64,000 bases of DNA from JAVJSU01 sp040219275 (GCA_040219275.1 JAVJSU010000041.1:1-64000); one strand, 5' to 3'; counted from the first letter of the stretch, positions 15,388 through 24,293 are shown. Numbers and translations are program-made. Notes: generated from the sequence alone by a model not told the origin.

Positions 15388-15888
15388 TTACTTAAACACC
15401 CAGCGAGTCGCCGTTTTCGGGAAGTCGCTTTCTTTCCACGCCAGCACAACATGCGGCTTTACCCCATAGACTACACTCGTCTCGACTTCAAGTTCTTCCG
15501 GCGTGGGCGTAAACGGCGCATATTTTTTGCCGTAATCAGTTGCCATGCGCTCTAATAGCGGGCGATCATCCAGCGTAAACACCGCGCCTTCGACAATCAC
15601 GCAATCGTCGCCACTTTCAAGATGCACGACCACCTGCGGATTGCGTGCCAGATTGCGACCCTTAACCGTGCCTTTCCCGCTGGAAAAATAGATCACATCA
15701 TCCAGCACCACACCCCAAACTGGCGCGGCGTGCGGGCGACCATCCGAACGCGTGCTACACACCCAATAATTGCGCGATTTCGTAATTTCCTCGCGCACCC
15801 ATGCCCAACTGAGCATCCCCTCGTCTGTGCTGTCTATGCCGTACTCTTGCATGGCGGGACGTTGTGCCTGCGGAATTGTCAATTGCAT
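15388..15888 (-). CDS. Pyridoxamine 5'-phosphate oxidase-family flavin-binding protein
   Basis: A 166-residue split-barrel protein. WVCSTRSDGRPHAAPVWGVVLDDVIYFSS (about residues 42-70) is the FMN/F420-binding strand pair of PPOX-like proteins, and the GRNLARNPQVVVHLESGDDCVIVEG stretch completes the barrel. It likely binds FMN or F420 and may be an oxidoreductase or a detoxifying flavoprotein. ATG 15888 has AGGAG 8 nt upstream. It is divergent from the WYL regulator, with 119 bp between, so that regulator may control it. True PdxH activity is unlikely at this length. Confidence 0.88.
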   Translation of the reverse strand: MQLTIPQAQRPAMQEYGIDSTDEGMLSWAWVREEITKSRNYWVCSTRSDGRPHAAPVWGVVLDDVIYFSSGKGTVKGRNLARNPQVVVHLESGDDCVIVEGAVFTLDDRPLLERMATDYGKKYAPFTPTPEELEVETSVVYGVKPHVVLAWKESDFPKTATRWVFK

Positions 15889-16007
15889 CGTGTTTCACTC
15901 CTGTTGGTTGCGTATAAGGGTACTGTAGCGCAAAAATAGGACAAAACCTGTCATATTTTTATGCTAATCTACCCCTAAATCGTATTTTCCATAAATGGGT
16001 GAACCTT

Positions 16008-16985
16008 ATGCGAATCAAGCGCCTGCTCTCGATGATATTTTTGCTACAGTCACACGGACAACTAACTGCCGGTGAATTGGCGACACAACTCCACGTCTCT
16101 GAACGGACGATTTCGCGGGATATGGAGTCGCTCAGTTTTGCGGGGATTCCGGTGATTGCGGATCGCGGACGGGGCGGCGGTTGGTCACTTGTGGAGGGCT
16201 ATCGCACTAACTTAACCGCATTACACAGTGATGAGATTCAGGCGTTGATGCTGGCGGCTCCTCTGCAAGTGCTGGCGGATTTAGGGCTGGAGGATGTCGC
16301 CGAACACGCCACGCTCAAGCTCTTATCGACATTGCCCGCTGTCCGTCAACAGGATGCCGAACGCCTCCGTGAGCGCATTCACATCGACGGCACGCGCTGG
16401 TCTGGCAACAAGGATGGCGATGGCGAAACGATCACCTGCTTATCCGCGTTGCAGGATGCTATCTGGCAGGAACGGCAAATTATCGTCGAGTACGGGCGTG
16501 GTGACGGCGAAACGGTTTCCCGCACGCTTGACCCGCTCGGTCTGGTAGCGAAAGGGCAAATCTGGTATCTGATCGCCCGCATTGATGAGCAGGTGAGAAC
16601 CTATCGCGTGTCACGTATTCATCAGGTACATCTTACAAACGATCATTTCACACGTCCTGAAAATTTTCATCTAGCGGAGTATTGGGAGCAATCCACGCGC
16701 CAATTTGTCTCGAATTTGCCCCGCTTTCCGGCGACATTGCGTGTGCATCAGGACGCGATCTGGCTGATCGAAAGTTGGCGTTGGGCGACTGTTCAATCAA
16801 TCACGCCAACAGACGAACCCGACTGGAAAATCGTGGATGTGCTGTTTAATGTGCTTAAGGATGCAACCGCCTGTGTGCTCGGTTGTGGCGGGCAGGCGCA
16901 GGTCATCGAACCCGCCGAACTTATAGACGAGGTGCGCGGTCAAATCCGCTTGTTGCAACAGGCATATGCGGTTAGCGACGATTAA
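16008..16985 (+). CDS. WYL-domain transcriptional regulator (YafY type)
   Basis: A 325-residue DNA-binding regulator. Residues 1-60 form a winged helix-turn-helix of the DeoR/HTH_11 type (LTAGELATQLHVSERTISRDMESL), followed by GRGGGWSLVEGYR. The middle contains a WYL-like domain (GLVAKGQIWYLIARIDEQVRTYRVSRI, about 180-205), which binds nucleic acid or small ligands, and a WCX-type C-terminal domain ends the protein. ATG 16008 is chosen; a GTG at 15999 lies in the ribosome-site region. Divergence from the PPOX gene suggests it regulates that gene and itself. Confidence 0.92.
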   Translation: MRIKRLLSMIFLLQSHGQLTAGELATQLHVSERTISRDMESLSFAGIPVIADRGRGGGWSLVEGYRTNLTALHSDEIQALMLAAPLQVLADLGLEDVAEHATLKLLSTLPAVRQQDAERLRERIHIDGTRWSGNKDGDGETITCLSALQDAIWQERQIIVEYGRGDGETVSRTLDPLGLVAKGQIWYLIARIDEQVRTYRVSRIHQVHLTNDHFTRPENFHLAEYWEQSTRQFVSNLPRFPATLRVHQDAIWLIESWRWATVQSITPTDEPDWKIVDVLFNVLKDATACVLGCGGQAQVIEPAELIDEVRGQIRLLQQAYAVSDD

Positions 16986-17165
16986 ACAGCGAATGTCGTG
17001 CAATTTACGGAGAAGTCGGTAGACTCATATATGGAGAAGTAAATGATTGACCCTATGCCGAGTGAATAGGATGCAAATGGGCAGTGTGTCAGAAAACACG
17101 ATCTCTATATTGAGGTTTTACTGAGCTATTGACTTAAAACGTAAACGTCCAAAAAGGATGCACCC

Positions 17166-18026
17166 ATGAGTGGGCAGTCTAAAAACAATGACGACTCCGC
17201 CGGCAAATATAGCGGGCAGATGTTGCACGGCTACCGCTTTTTGAACCTCATCGCGCAGGGTGGTTATGCGGCGATTTATCGCGGGTTTCAACTCAAAGAA
17301 CAGCGCGACGTGGCGATTAAGGTCATGCTACCCAAATTCGTCGCCGATGACGAGACAATCAAGCGTTTCCGGCAGGAGGCGCAAATCATCAATGAACTCA
17401 ACCATCCGCATATCGTCCCCCTGTACGACACATGGCATTTTGAGAAGCGCGTGTTTCTGGTCATGCCGTTTATGTCCGGCGGAACGATCCGCGATCAACT
17501 AGAGACGCAAGGTGTATTGCCGATTGCGAAGGTCGTCCACATCCTCGAACAGGTAACGGGCGCGTTAGAGGTCGCCCATGCCGCCCGGATTATCCACAGG
17601 GACATCAAACCGCCCAATATCCTGTTTGATAAAGAGGGCAACGCCTACCTGACCGATTTTGGTCTGGCGAAAAAGATGGATATGTCCGACCCGATCACCA
17701 ATAAAGGCATCACGATTGGCTCAATCCGTTATCTCTCGCCGGAGCAAATCATGGATTCCGGCATCTCCCCGCGCACTGATATTTACGGACTGGGTGTGAC
17801 CACCTTTGAATGCCTGACGGGTGAGCATCCTTACGGCGAATTTACTTCCGAACTCAAGTGGATGGCGAAGGTCATTCAGGATAAAACGCCCCCCATCAAC
17901 ATCAAGAATCCAGCTTTTTCACCCGCGCTCGGTGATGTGCTCATCCGCGCCACCTCTAAAAATCCGGATGAACGCCAGCAAACCGTCACCCAATTCTTCG
18001 ATGAATTCAAAGCGGCGATTAGGTAA
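17166..18026 (+). CDS. Soluble Ser/Thr protein kinase
   Basis: A 286-residue Hanks-type kinase without transmembrane or sensor domains. The ATP lysine is Lys52 (DVAIKVM), the catalytic loop is HRDIKPPN (144-151), DFG starts at Asp164, and GSIRYLSPEQ marks the P+1 loop. The glycine loop is degenerate (AQGGYAAIYRG). All catalytic residues are present, so it should be active in the cytoplasm. The start has AAGGA 9 nt upstream. The CoaE fusion gene follows 180 bp later on the same strand. No phosphatase or obvious substrate is adjacent, so the pathway is unknown. Confidence 0.95.
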   Translation: MSGQSKNNDDSAGKYSGQMLHGYRFLNLIAQGGYAAIYRGFQLKEQRDVAIKVMLPKFVADDETIKRFRQEAQIINELNHPHIVPLYDTWHFEKRVFLVMPFMSGGTIRDQLETQGVLPIAKVVHILEQVTGALEVAHAARIIHRDIKPPNILFDKEGNAYLTDFGLAKKMDMSDPITNKGITIGSIRYLSPEQIMDSGISPRTDIYGLGVTTFECLTGEHPYGEFTSELKWMAKVIQDKTPPINIKNPAFSPALGDVLIRATSKNPDERQQTVTQFFDEFKAAIR

Positions 18027-18206
18027 TAGGGAGTGCCTTAACGGATCTTACAGCACTAAAAACGGAATCAGGCTACAATTAACGTATTCGTTAAGAGCCT
18101 TTTTGGATAAATTTTGTTGTTGTATGTTATACTGTCGAATATTCATCCATAAAAGTTTGTGACACTCAATTGACTACTTTTGAATCATTATTTGCGGAGG
18201 TGTACC

Positions 18207-19430
18207 GTGAGTCGTTGGTCCAATAAATACGTTATTGGTCTCACGGGGAATATCGCAACGGGGAAAAGTGTGGTGCGGCAGATGCTTCAACATCTGGGCG
18301 CATACACAATTGACGCAGATGGTCTGGCGCATCAAGCGATGTCTCCGGGCGCACCCGCATACCGCCCGGTTGTAGAGGCTTTTGGACAAATTATCCTCAA
18401 CCCCGATAAAACGATCAACCGAGCTGTGCTTGGGAATATGGCATTTTCTAATCCCGAAGCGCTCAAGAAATTAGAAGCAATTACCCATCCCATCATCGGA
18501 CAGGCGATCAATACGCTGGTCTCTCGCTCCAAGCAACCCGTTGTGGTGATTGAAGCGATCAAGCTATTGGAAGGCTCGTTAGCCGCTGATGTGGATGCCG
18601 TCTGGGTGGTGGATGCTAGCCCCAAGACACAATACATCCGTTTGTTGACCAAGCGCAAGATGAGCGAACAGGACGCGAAACAACGCATTCTGTCGCAAAA
18701 TCCGCAGGCGGAAAAACTTAAAAAGGCGAACGTGGTCATCAAGAATGATGGCAACGTAGAAGAAACATGGAAAGCGGTTCAAGCCGCATTCAGCGCCATC
18801 AAGCAACCGGAAGTGGCGACACCCGCGCCTCCTCCTCCTGCACAGAGCAAACCCGCCGCACAACCTGCACAAGCCGCCCCGCCCGCTGAAAAAGAAGCGG
18901 ATGTGGAAACGTCACCGGCAGGCGAAGTGGATGTTACCGGTGTGAGCATCAAACGCGGGATGCCCAATAATGCAGAAGCGATTGCGGATTTCGTGAACAA
19001 GAATACCGGACAATCCCTCAGCCGTATGGATGTGATGATGTCCTTCGGCGAGAAAAGTTATCTGCTGGCATCGCCGGAAAGCAGTGATGTAATCTCCGGT
19101 TTAAGTGGTTTTCAGGTCGAGAATTTGATTACGCGGGTCGATGAATTCGTGCTGACGACTGCGGGCGAAAGCAAGCGTGTCGCCTATGCGCTCATCCGTG
19201 CCATTGAAGATGCGTCCATCGCGCTACAGAGCGAAGTCGCGTTCTTCTTCCTGCCCAGCAATACCGATGCAAGCGTGTTACAGCCTTTGATCGATAGCGG
19301 CTACGAAGCGACCACCGTTAAAGAAATCAAAATTCCAGCATGGCGTGAAGCGGTGCAGGAAGTCAATCATGAGGGCGTGCAAATTCTGACGCGCAAGTTG
19401 CGTAAAGATCGCGTGCTCAAGCCGATTTAA
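18207..19430 (+). CDS. coaE: Dephospho-CoA kinase fused to a C-terminal GNAT-like domain
   Basis: A 407-residue protein. Residues 1-200 are dephospho-CoA kinase, the last step of CoA synthesis: P-loop GLTGNIATGKS (11-21), IDADGLAHQAM and the LID region KRKMSEQDAKQR. A Pro/Ala-rich linker (about 203-248) leads to a C-terminal domain (about 250-407) whose order of strands and helices, with VAYALIRAIEDASIAL and a late DSGYEATTV, resembles a degenerate GNAT acetyltransferase. Ordinary CoaE is about 200 residues, so the extension doubles it. The start is GTG 18207, with GGAGG 6 nt upstream. A GNAT domain uses acetyl-CoA, which makes the fusion biochemically suggestive. The CoaE call is firm; the GNAT call is tentative. 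Confidence 0.88.
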   Translation: MSRWSNKYVIGLTGNIATGKSVVRQMLQHLGAYTIDADGLAHQAMSPGAPAYRPVVEAFGQIILNPDKTINRAVLGNMAFSNPEALKKLEAITHPIIGQAINTLVSRSKQPVVVIEAIKLLEGSLAADVDAVWVVDASPKTQYIRLLTKRKMSEQDAKQRILSQNPQAEKLKKANVVIKNDGNVEETWKAVQAAFSAIKQPEVATPAPPPPAQSKPAAQPAQAAPPAEKEADVETSPAGEVDVTGVSIKRGMPNNAEAIADFVNKNTGQSLSRMDVMMSFGEKSYLLASPESSDVISGLSGFQVENLITRVDEFVLTTAGESKRVAYALIRAIEDASIALQSEVAFFFLPSNTDASVLQPLIDSGYEATTVKEIKIPAWREAVQEVNHEGVQILTRKLRKDRVLKPI

Positions 19431-19465
19431 TATCAGCATGATTGTGTAGTGAATACGATTTTTAG

Positions 19466-19498
19466 AAGGCATCTGCTTAAGGATGCCTTTTCTTTTTT
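19466..19498 (+). terminator. Intrinsic terminator of the CoaE fusion gene
   Basis: AAGGCATC (19466-19473) pairs with GATGCCTT (19482-19489) and is followed by a T-rich tract to 19498. It is placed 36 bp after the stop. Confidence 0.85.
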
Positions 19499-19599
19499 CC
19501 AGGCATGGTCTACTATTGGCGGGAAGTTTGAAGTAATTAGGAAAAGATTCTCACTACAGCGATTCAAGGCTGAGTGATGGGCATGACGTAAAAAGATAA

Positions 19600-19627
19600 G
19601 TAGGGGCGCAATATATTCCGTCCCTAC
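19600..19627. repeat. Family A-like hairpin
   Basis: GTAGGGGCG (19600-19608) and a following CGTCCCTAC (19619-19627) form an imperfect stem around AATATATTC-like sequence. It shares the gtaggggcg start of family A repeats. Confidence 0.55.
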
Positions 19628-19739
19628 AACCTATGACGCAATTAACTATTCAAGCGTCAACAGGCGCGTAGAAAAAATATATGGCGCGCTGGCATGATGC
19701 TTTTTCTTAGGGCTTGCGATAAATCAGGAGCTAAAGACA

Positions 19740-20039
19740 ATGAATCAATTTGAAAATTTACCCCCGATCAAATGGGCGCTCGTGCATCCCCGTATCGCCG
19801 CGTGGATCGTGCTATCGCTCGGCATGGTCATTTTGCTGGTCATCGAAGCCAGCGATGTCGGCTTGCAAGCGGGGCAGTGGGTCGCGTTGATCGTGGCGAC
19901 GGTGCTGGTCGCGGGCTTGTGCATCTGGATCGTCAGCTGGGAAGATGTGGACGATTCCGCACCTGCTGATCCACTCGATACCGGTGAGATCGAACAGGTT
20001 GTGTTAGACGATACGGCTGACTCCGCTTCTGCGAGCTAA
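19740..20039 (+). CDS. Small two-TM membrane protein
   Basis: A 99-residue protein with two predicted membrane helices (WIVLSLGMVILLVIEASDVG and WVALIVATVLVAGLCIWIV) and an acidic cytoplasmic-type tail (DDSAPADPLDTGEIEQVVLDD). AGGAG lies 9-10 nt upstream of the ATG. The next gene starts 4 nt after the stop, so the two form an operon. No conserved family is recognised. It may be an accessory membrane subunit of the downstream protein. Confidence 0.75.
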   Translation: MNQFENLPPIKWALVHPRIAAWIVLSLGMVILLVIEASDVGLQAGQWVALIVATVLVAGLCIWIVSWEDVDDSAPADPLDTGEIEQVVLDDTADSASAS

Positions 20040-20042
20040 CTG

Positions 20043-21245
20043 ATGAGTCGCCCGCCGTCACTTTTGCCACAACAGCCCAACAAGGCAGATACGCACCCTA
20101 GAATTCCCGCTGTCAGGACTGATGTCAGAAAACCCCATCTGCGGCGACACGGCGGTTTTTATCTGTTGCTGTGGATGCTGGTACTGGTATTGTCATTTAC
20201 GCTGATCTCGGTGGTGACGGTGCTCATCTATCAGCCAGACATCATCGGCTATGAGCGCGGGGGCGATCTGACTCAAACGCAAGTCGGCTTTATGCAAACC
20301 GAAAGTGCGCTCGTCTCGATGGCGAGTGTGCTCGATTTGACCGCGCAGGGCAACGCACAATTTTCTTTCGACAATGCCAGCACGCGCGCCGCCCTGAATA
20401 ATGAAATCGCCCTACTCAGCCAGCGCAGTACGCAATCCGCCAACGACTTTTTAGCGACGGAAACCAACGTCGCGCTCGCCAATGCCCAGCAAGCCACCCA
20501 ATCCGCGCTGGATTTTCAGGGGACGCAATCCTCATTTGAGCAACAGGCGACACAGGCACAACTCAATTATCAGGGGACGCAGGCGGTCTTGAATCAAAAC
20601 GCGACGGCGGTTGCACTCGGTTTTGCCACCGCGCCACCGGATGCCAACCTCATCACCGGCACGCCACCTCCACAACCTCTGTTCGACGAAGGTTTCAGCA
20701 CGGGCTTAACATCGGGTTTATGGACGGTCAGTTCGGCGACGGATTGGCGCTTTGATTCCAATAATACGCTCGTCGCCAGCGCAGACCACGCATGGTTACT
20801 GACTCAGCGTACCGATTTGCAAAATTATCGCGTCGATGTGCGTTTTGATACCAGCACGCTACAGGGCAACGCCAGCATCTTCTATGTACTGCTCAATATT
20901 CCGGCAGATACTCGATCCAACGGCATCGCGCTGGAATTATTTTATGATGGCACATCCATTAGCGCCGTCGGTGCGTATAGCGTCACCCGTGACCAGTTGA
21001 ACGCGTCAGAATTTTTATCCCGCCAGACACTCACCGCGTTACAGGGCGTACAGGTCAGCCTTCCCGTGACGGACTCCTTATTGGTGCAGGCAGAAATGCG
21101 CGGCGCACAATTGGCGGTCTTCATCAACGGCATGGCGATACTTGACGAGACCCTCCCCATTACACCACCTGCGGGCGCGGTGGGCGTGTATCTGCCAAGA
21201 GATGGACGATTAGCGCGGATTACGGTCAGTCCATTATCTTCCTAG
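20043..21245 (+). CDS. Membrane-anchored protein with a Gln/Thr-rich stalk and jelly-roll C-terminus
   Basis: A 400-residue protein with one membrane helix near residues 40-65 and the rest probably outside. Residues about 95-195 form a repetitive Gln/Ala/Thr-rich stalk in which ATQ, GTQ and NYQGTQ recur about every eight to twelve residues. The C-terminal 180 residues (LFDEGFSTGLTSGLWTVSSATDWRFDSN onward) resemble a concanavalin-like beta-sandwich of the DUF1080/LamG type, often carbohydrate-binding. It starts 4 nt after the small membrane gene, so it is likely coupled to it. Function is unknown; surface display is inferred from topology. Confidence 0.75.
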   Translation: MSRPPSLLPQQPNKADTHPRIPAVRTDVRKPHLRRHGGFYLLLWMLVLVLSFTLISVVTVLIYQPDIIGYERGGDLTQTQVGFMQTESALVSMASVLDLTAQGNAQFSFDNASTRAALNNEIALLSQRSTQSANDFLATETNVALANAQQATQSALDFQGTQSSFEQQATQAQLNYQGTQAVLNQNATAVALGFATAPPDANLITGTPPPQPLFDEGFSTGLTSGLWTVSSATDWRFDSNNTLVASADHAWLLTQRTDLQNYRVDVRFDTSTLQGNASIFYVLLNIPADTRSNGIALELFYDGTSISAVGAYSVTRDQLNASEFLSRQTLTALQGVQVSLPVTDSLLVQAEMRGAQLAVFINGMAILDETLPITPPAGAVGVYLPRDGRLARITVSPLSS

Positions 21246-21350
21246 TGGACGAATATAGGCATTGAAGGTTAGTTGTTACTACATCCAAAAAGTTTTCACA
21301 TTTGTCAGAAAGAATTGATCCATGACAAAATTGATGATATTGTCTAAGTT

Positions 21351-21629
21351 ATGAGCAAACGCGAGAAACGATTACAAAAACTAAGGCAAAACTATAAAAA
21401 CGCGTCGTTTGAAGATCTTCGATTAGTTTTAGAAGATTTTGGATTTGAGTTACTGCGAAGTAGTGGTAGCCATCACACTTTTAAAATCACGATAAACGAT
21501 GTATCTAGACAGTTAGTTGTGCCATATCGTCGTCCTGTAAAATCTATTTATGTAACTCAGGCGTTGGCGTTAATTGACAACGTTATCGCTTTTCAAGAAG
21601 AACAGGCGAAAGATGAAAACGATGATTAA
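21351..21629 (+). CDS. hicA: HicA-family toxin (mRNA interferase)
   Basis: A 92-residue protein matching the HicA double-stranded RNA-binding-like fold: FEDLRLVLEDFGFELLRSSGSHHTFK contains the conserved GSHH His, followed by VVPYRRPVKSIYVTQAL. HicA toxins cleave mRNA and are neutralised by HicB. The N-terminus is about 25 residues longer and more basic than the smallest HicA proteins. It overlaps the HicB gene by 17 nt, as expected for a co-translated pair. The region is AT-richer than its surroundings, which suggests horizontal acquisition. Confidence 0.88.
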   Translation: MSKREKRLQKLRQNYKNASFEDLRLVLEDFGFELLRSSGSHHTFKITINDVSRQLVVPYRRPVKSIYVTQALALIDNVIAFQEEQAKDENDD

Positions 21630-21852
21630 AGATTTAAACTACTATATGTCTCTCCCTTACCCGATTGAACTCATACCTGATGAAGATGGGTATTGGTTTG
21701 CCCGCATCCCCCTGCTCGAAGGCTGTATGACAAATGGTGAGAATCGAGAAGATGCGCTAATCATGCTTGATGATGCAAAACGGTTATGGCTCGAAGGTGC
21801 TTTAGAGTTGGGTATGACAATCAGAGAACCTCAACCCCTGCACGTAAAATGA
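21613..21852 (+). CDS. hicB: HicB-family antitoxin
   Basis: A 79-residue protein with the HicB core: YPIELIPDEDGYWFARIPLLEGCMTNGENREDALIMLDDAKRLW, a partial RNase H-like fold that binds HicA. The usual C-terminal DNA-binding helix-turn-helix or ribbon-helix-helix is short or absent. ATG 21613 is chosen, with ATG 21622 an alternative; both lie inside the hicA 3' end, so translation is coupled. It should neutralise the HicA encoded just upstream. A 25-bp repeat begins at its last codons. Confidence 0.85.
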   Translation: MKTMIKDLNYYMSLPYPIELIPDEDGYWFARIPLLEGCMTNGENREDALIMLDDAKRLWLEGALELGMTIREPQPLHVK

Positions 21853-21958
21853 ACTCTACCCGCGCATGTTATGTGCTTACTCCGACATCGATTTTGATAC
21901 GAGGGTACGCTCGAAGACTGTGAGTCCGGCACATAAAATGAACTCTACCCGCGCATGT
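21845..21958. repeat. 25-bp direct repeat flanking the HicB spacer
   Basis: The 25 bases at 21845-21869 are repeated exactly at 21934-21958; both read TAAAATGAACTCTACCCGCG and continue for five more bases. The copies are 89 bp apart, just after hicB and just before the second HicB gene. An 8-bp inverted pair (TTATGTGC 21869-21876, GCACATAA 21930-21937) lies inside. This may mark a duplication or recombination junction. Confidence 0.85.
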
Positions 21959-21978
21959 CCTACAAAAAGGAAAACACA

Positions 21979-22143
21979 ATGAGACAGGTCATTTTGATTC
22001 CAGACCCCGACGGTGGTTATACCGTTGAAGTGCCGAGTTTACCCGGTTGCATCAGCGAAGGTGAAACCGTTGAAGAGGCGATTGCCAATATTCGGGAAGC
22101 GATTGAATTGCATATCGAAAGTATGATCGCTCATGCCCATTAA
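21979..22143 (+). CDS. Second HicB-like protein, minimal
   Basis: A 54-residue HicB-like protein (MRQVILIPDPDGGYTVEVPSLPGCISEGETVEEAIANIREAIELHIE) consisting only of the partial RNase H fold, with no DNA-binding tail. It has AAGGAAAAC upstream of ATG 21979. It lacks its own HicA and follows the hicAB pair after a 25-bp direct repeat, so it may be a second antitoxin acquired or duplicated here. It could protect against other HicA toxins. Confidence 0.85.
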   Translation: MRQVILIPDPDGGYTVEVPSLPGCISEGETVEEAIANIREAIELHIESMIAHAH

Positions 22144-22324
22144 TGTAGATGTTCCTCAAGTAACGTTTTTTCACAAACTAATAACTAAAAACTAATAATT
22201 GACACCTAAATTAGAGCAAGTCCTTTTATGCTGGCGTGTAATCTGGCATAATAGACAGTATCCTGATCTTTTTCCGTTCGTTGTAGACAGCGGGCGATTA
22301 ATTATAAGCAATAGAGGAACATCT

Positions 22325-23335
22325 ATGTTAGATCGTTCAACCAAAATGCTCATCGCCGTCGTGGCGCTTGTCGCGTCTACTTTTCTCGTGATAAATCATA
22401 TCGTGCGTAGAGACCCTGTTGAGGATTGGCTACTCGCGGGCATACTCTTTCTGGTATCCGTAGGCTTCTGGGTCTGGATGTGGCTGGAAGATCAAGCGGA
22501 AGAGCAAGAAACCGCCCTCACCGTAACCACACAGGAACCGCAAGCCACCCAACCGCAAGAATGGATCATCTCCAAAGATAAACAACCGAACACCTCCGCC
22601 AAACAGGTCAATACAGCGGCGCAGGCGGTTGAAAAAGCGGCAGATGCCATCGCCAAAGAAATTGACAAAACTGACGCTCCGGTCAAATCCACACCCGATA
22701 AACCTGCGTCAGCAACGGCTAAAGTTGGTGATAAAGACGATGCGCCCACAAAATCCACACCGGATAAACCTGCCGATGTCATTACACCGGACTCCACAGA
22801 AGATCGTGAATCCATGATGCAGGATGATGATGTAAACGAATCCGCCGAACCTGTTGAAGCGAAAGCACCCAAAGCCGGCGACGAAGAAGTGAAAGCCGCT
22901 AAAGTCGTGGAAGAAATCGTCGAGACCAACGGTAAATCAGATTCAGTCGCTGATGTGGAAGAAACTGCTACGCCAGAAGCCAGCGCAGTTGGTGAAGCGA
23001 TGGCGGCACCGCAAAGTGAAGATGCTGAAAAAGAAGCCGAAAAAGCCAAAGCAACGCCCAAAGCTAAAGCCAAACCTTCCGAAGCGGACGACCTGACGAA
23101 GATCGAAGGCATCGGTCCCAAATACAGCCAAACCTTGATCGCCGCCGGAATCAGCACATTCTCCGGTATCGCCGCCTCCAACGAAGAAGCCCTGACGAAA
23201 ATTATTTTGGATGCAGGGATGCGCCGTCCGTCGAGTATTAGCACATGGGTGGAACAGGCGACATTCGCCGCAAAAGGCGATTGGGACGGCTTACAAACCC
23301 TGCAAGATAGCCTCACCGGTGGTCGTAAGGCGTAA
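22325..23335 (+). CDS. Membrane-anchored acidic protein with helix-hairpin-helix domain
   Basis: A 336-residue protein with two N-terminal membrane helices (about residues 8-28 and 38-58), a long charged Ala/Glu/Lys/Pro-rich middle, and a C-terminal domain LTKIEGIGPKYSQTLIAAGISTF matching the helix-hairpin-helix fold found at Rad51 N-termini and in DUF4332. The middle has two copies of a DAPxKSTPDKPA unit. ATG 22325 is chosen (GAGGAAC upstream); an upstream in-frame codon would add 42 unlikely residues. HhH domains bind DNA or proteins, so it may tether nucleic acid or partners to the membrane. Confidence 0.8.
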   Translation: MLDRSTKMLIAVVALVASTFLVINHIVRRDPVEDWLLAGILFLVSVGFWVWMWLEDQAEEQETALTVTTQEPQATQPQEWIISKDKQPNTSAKQVNTAAQAVEKAADAIAKEIDKTDAPVKSTPDKPASATAKVGDKDDAPTKSTPDKPADVITPDSTEDRESMMQDDDVNESAEPVEAKAPKAGDEEVKAAKVVEEIVETNGKSDSVADVEETATPEASAVGEAMAAPQSEDAEKEAEKAKATPKAKAKPSEADDLTKIEGIGPKYSQTLIAAGISTFSGIAASNEEALTKIILDAGMRRPSSISTWVEQATFAAKGDWDGLQTLQDSLTGGRKA

Positions 23336-23375
23336 ATCATTTTCACAACCAACTTCTAAATAACTGAGAACACAA

Positions 23376-23404
23376 ACAGGGCGTGATATGCGTCCTGTTT
23401 TTTG
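23376..23404 (+). terminator. Intrinsic terminator
   Basis: AACAGGGCG and a following GCGTCCTGTT pair over about 9 bp with one G-T wobble, followed by a run of T. It is 40 bp behind the HhH gene. Confidence 0.8.
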
Positions 23405-23561
23405 TTGAGGGCTTCCTTAAGCCTAAATTTACGACTTTTTGATTTTCTCAAGTTATTACTATGTCGATCTTATGTAACATAGAGTTAGTAACCGTCGATC
23501 AGCGTCCTCTGTAGTCATGAACTTCGCCAATGATGATCTGATCTAATGAATTGGAGACTCT

Positions 23562-24293
23562 ATGAAAAAGGTTGAGCAGGTATTTGTGATTCGCGGGGAT
23601 GTTGATAAGCAGTTGGTTGTCACGCTAGATAATGGCAACAGTGGGAGCATAAGCAATCTTGTGGTGTTGTTTGAGGGTAGAAACGTCGCGTATTTCGCGG
23701 ATGCGTCCGGCGCGAAAGACGGCTTGAGCGTGGATGTGCCAGAATTAGGCAAGCTCGGACTCAGGATCAACACGGGCATGTTTTCTAAGCCGAAGATTTT
23801 CGCCACACTGAACGGTCATATATTGCCCACATTTAAAGGCAAATCCGCCGCTCCCCAAAAAGACGAGGACGCTCAACTCGCTGAAGCCCAGGAATACGAG
23901 AAATTGACCAATGCCGTCCGTACTGGCGCATACGTTATGTTTTTCGTGAGCGCAATTTCCGGCATCGGTGGATTGATCGCGACCATGTTTCAGGTCGAGT
24001 TCTTGCTGGCAATGGGACTCAATGGCTTTACCATCTGTGCAGGTTTGATCTATTTCGTTATTGGTTATGTTGCGCGGGAAGTCTCATGGGCGGGCTTCAC
24101 CGCGTTGGTGATCGGTTTCTTGCTCTATCTGGCAGATACAGTGGCGATGGTCGCATTGGAGTTGGGTAACGTTAACTTTATTCGTCTGATTATTATGTAT
24201 CTGCTCCTCAAAGCCTGCTACTCTAGCTGGAAGTTGCTACAACGCGAGCCAGAAGTGTTTGAAAGTCCACTGATGAAAAAGGCAAAAATTTAA
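23562..24293 (+). CDS. Four-TM membrane protein, unknown
   Basis: A 243-residue protein with a soluble beta-rich N-terminal half (VEQVFVIRGDVDKQLVVTLDNGNSG, about 1-110) and a C-terminal half with about four hydrophobic segments (AYVMFFVSAISGIGGLIATMF, then LNGFTICAGLIYFVIGYVA, and two more). GGAGA lies 7 nt before ATG 23562. No family is recognised. It is bracketed by two terminators, so it is probably a single-gene transcript. A role in the membrane is all that can be said. Confidence 0.75.
   Translation: MKKVEQVFVIRGDVDKQLVVTLDNGNSGSISNLVVLFEGRNVAYFADASGAKDGLSVDVPELGKLGLRINTGMFSKPKIFATLNGHILPTFKGKSAAPQKDEDAQLAEAQEYEKLTNAVRTGAYVMFFVSAISGIGGLIATMFQVEFLLAMGLNGFTICAGLIYFVIGYVAREVSWAGFTALVIGFLLYLADTVAMVALELGNVNFIRLIIMYLLLKACYSSWKLLQREPEVFESPLMKKAKI

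Noticed and set aside
15388..15888. PdxH pyridoxine 5'-phosphate oxidase
   Set aside because: The protein is shorter than PdxH and lacks its C-terminal motif; a general PPOX/F420-type flavoprotein is the safer call.
22492..23352. A 286-residue minus-strand ORF opposite the HhH gene
   Set aside because: It is a Ser/Ala-rich shadow of the acidic, low-complexity plus-strand gene, which has a ribosome site, membrane helices and a known C-terminal domain.
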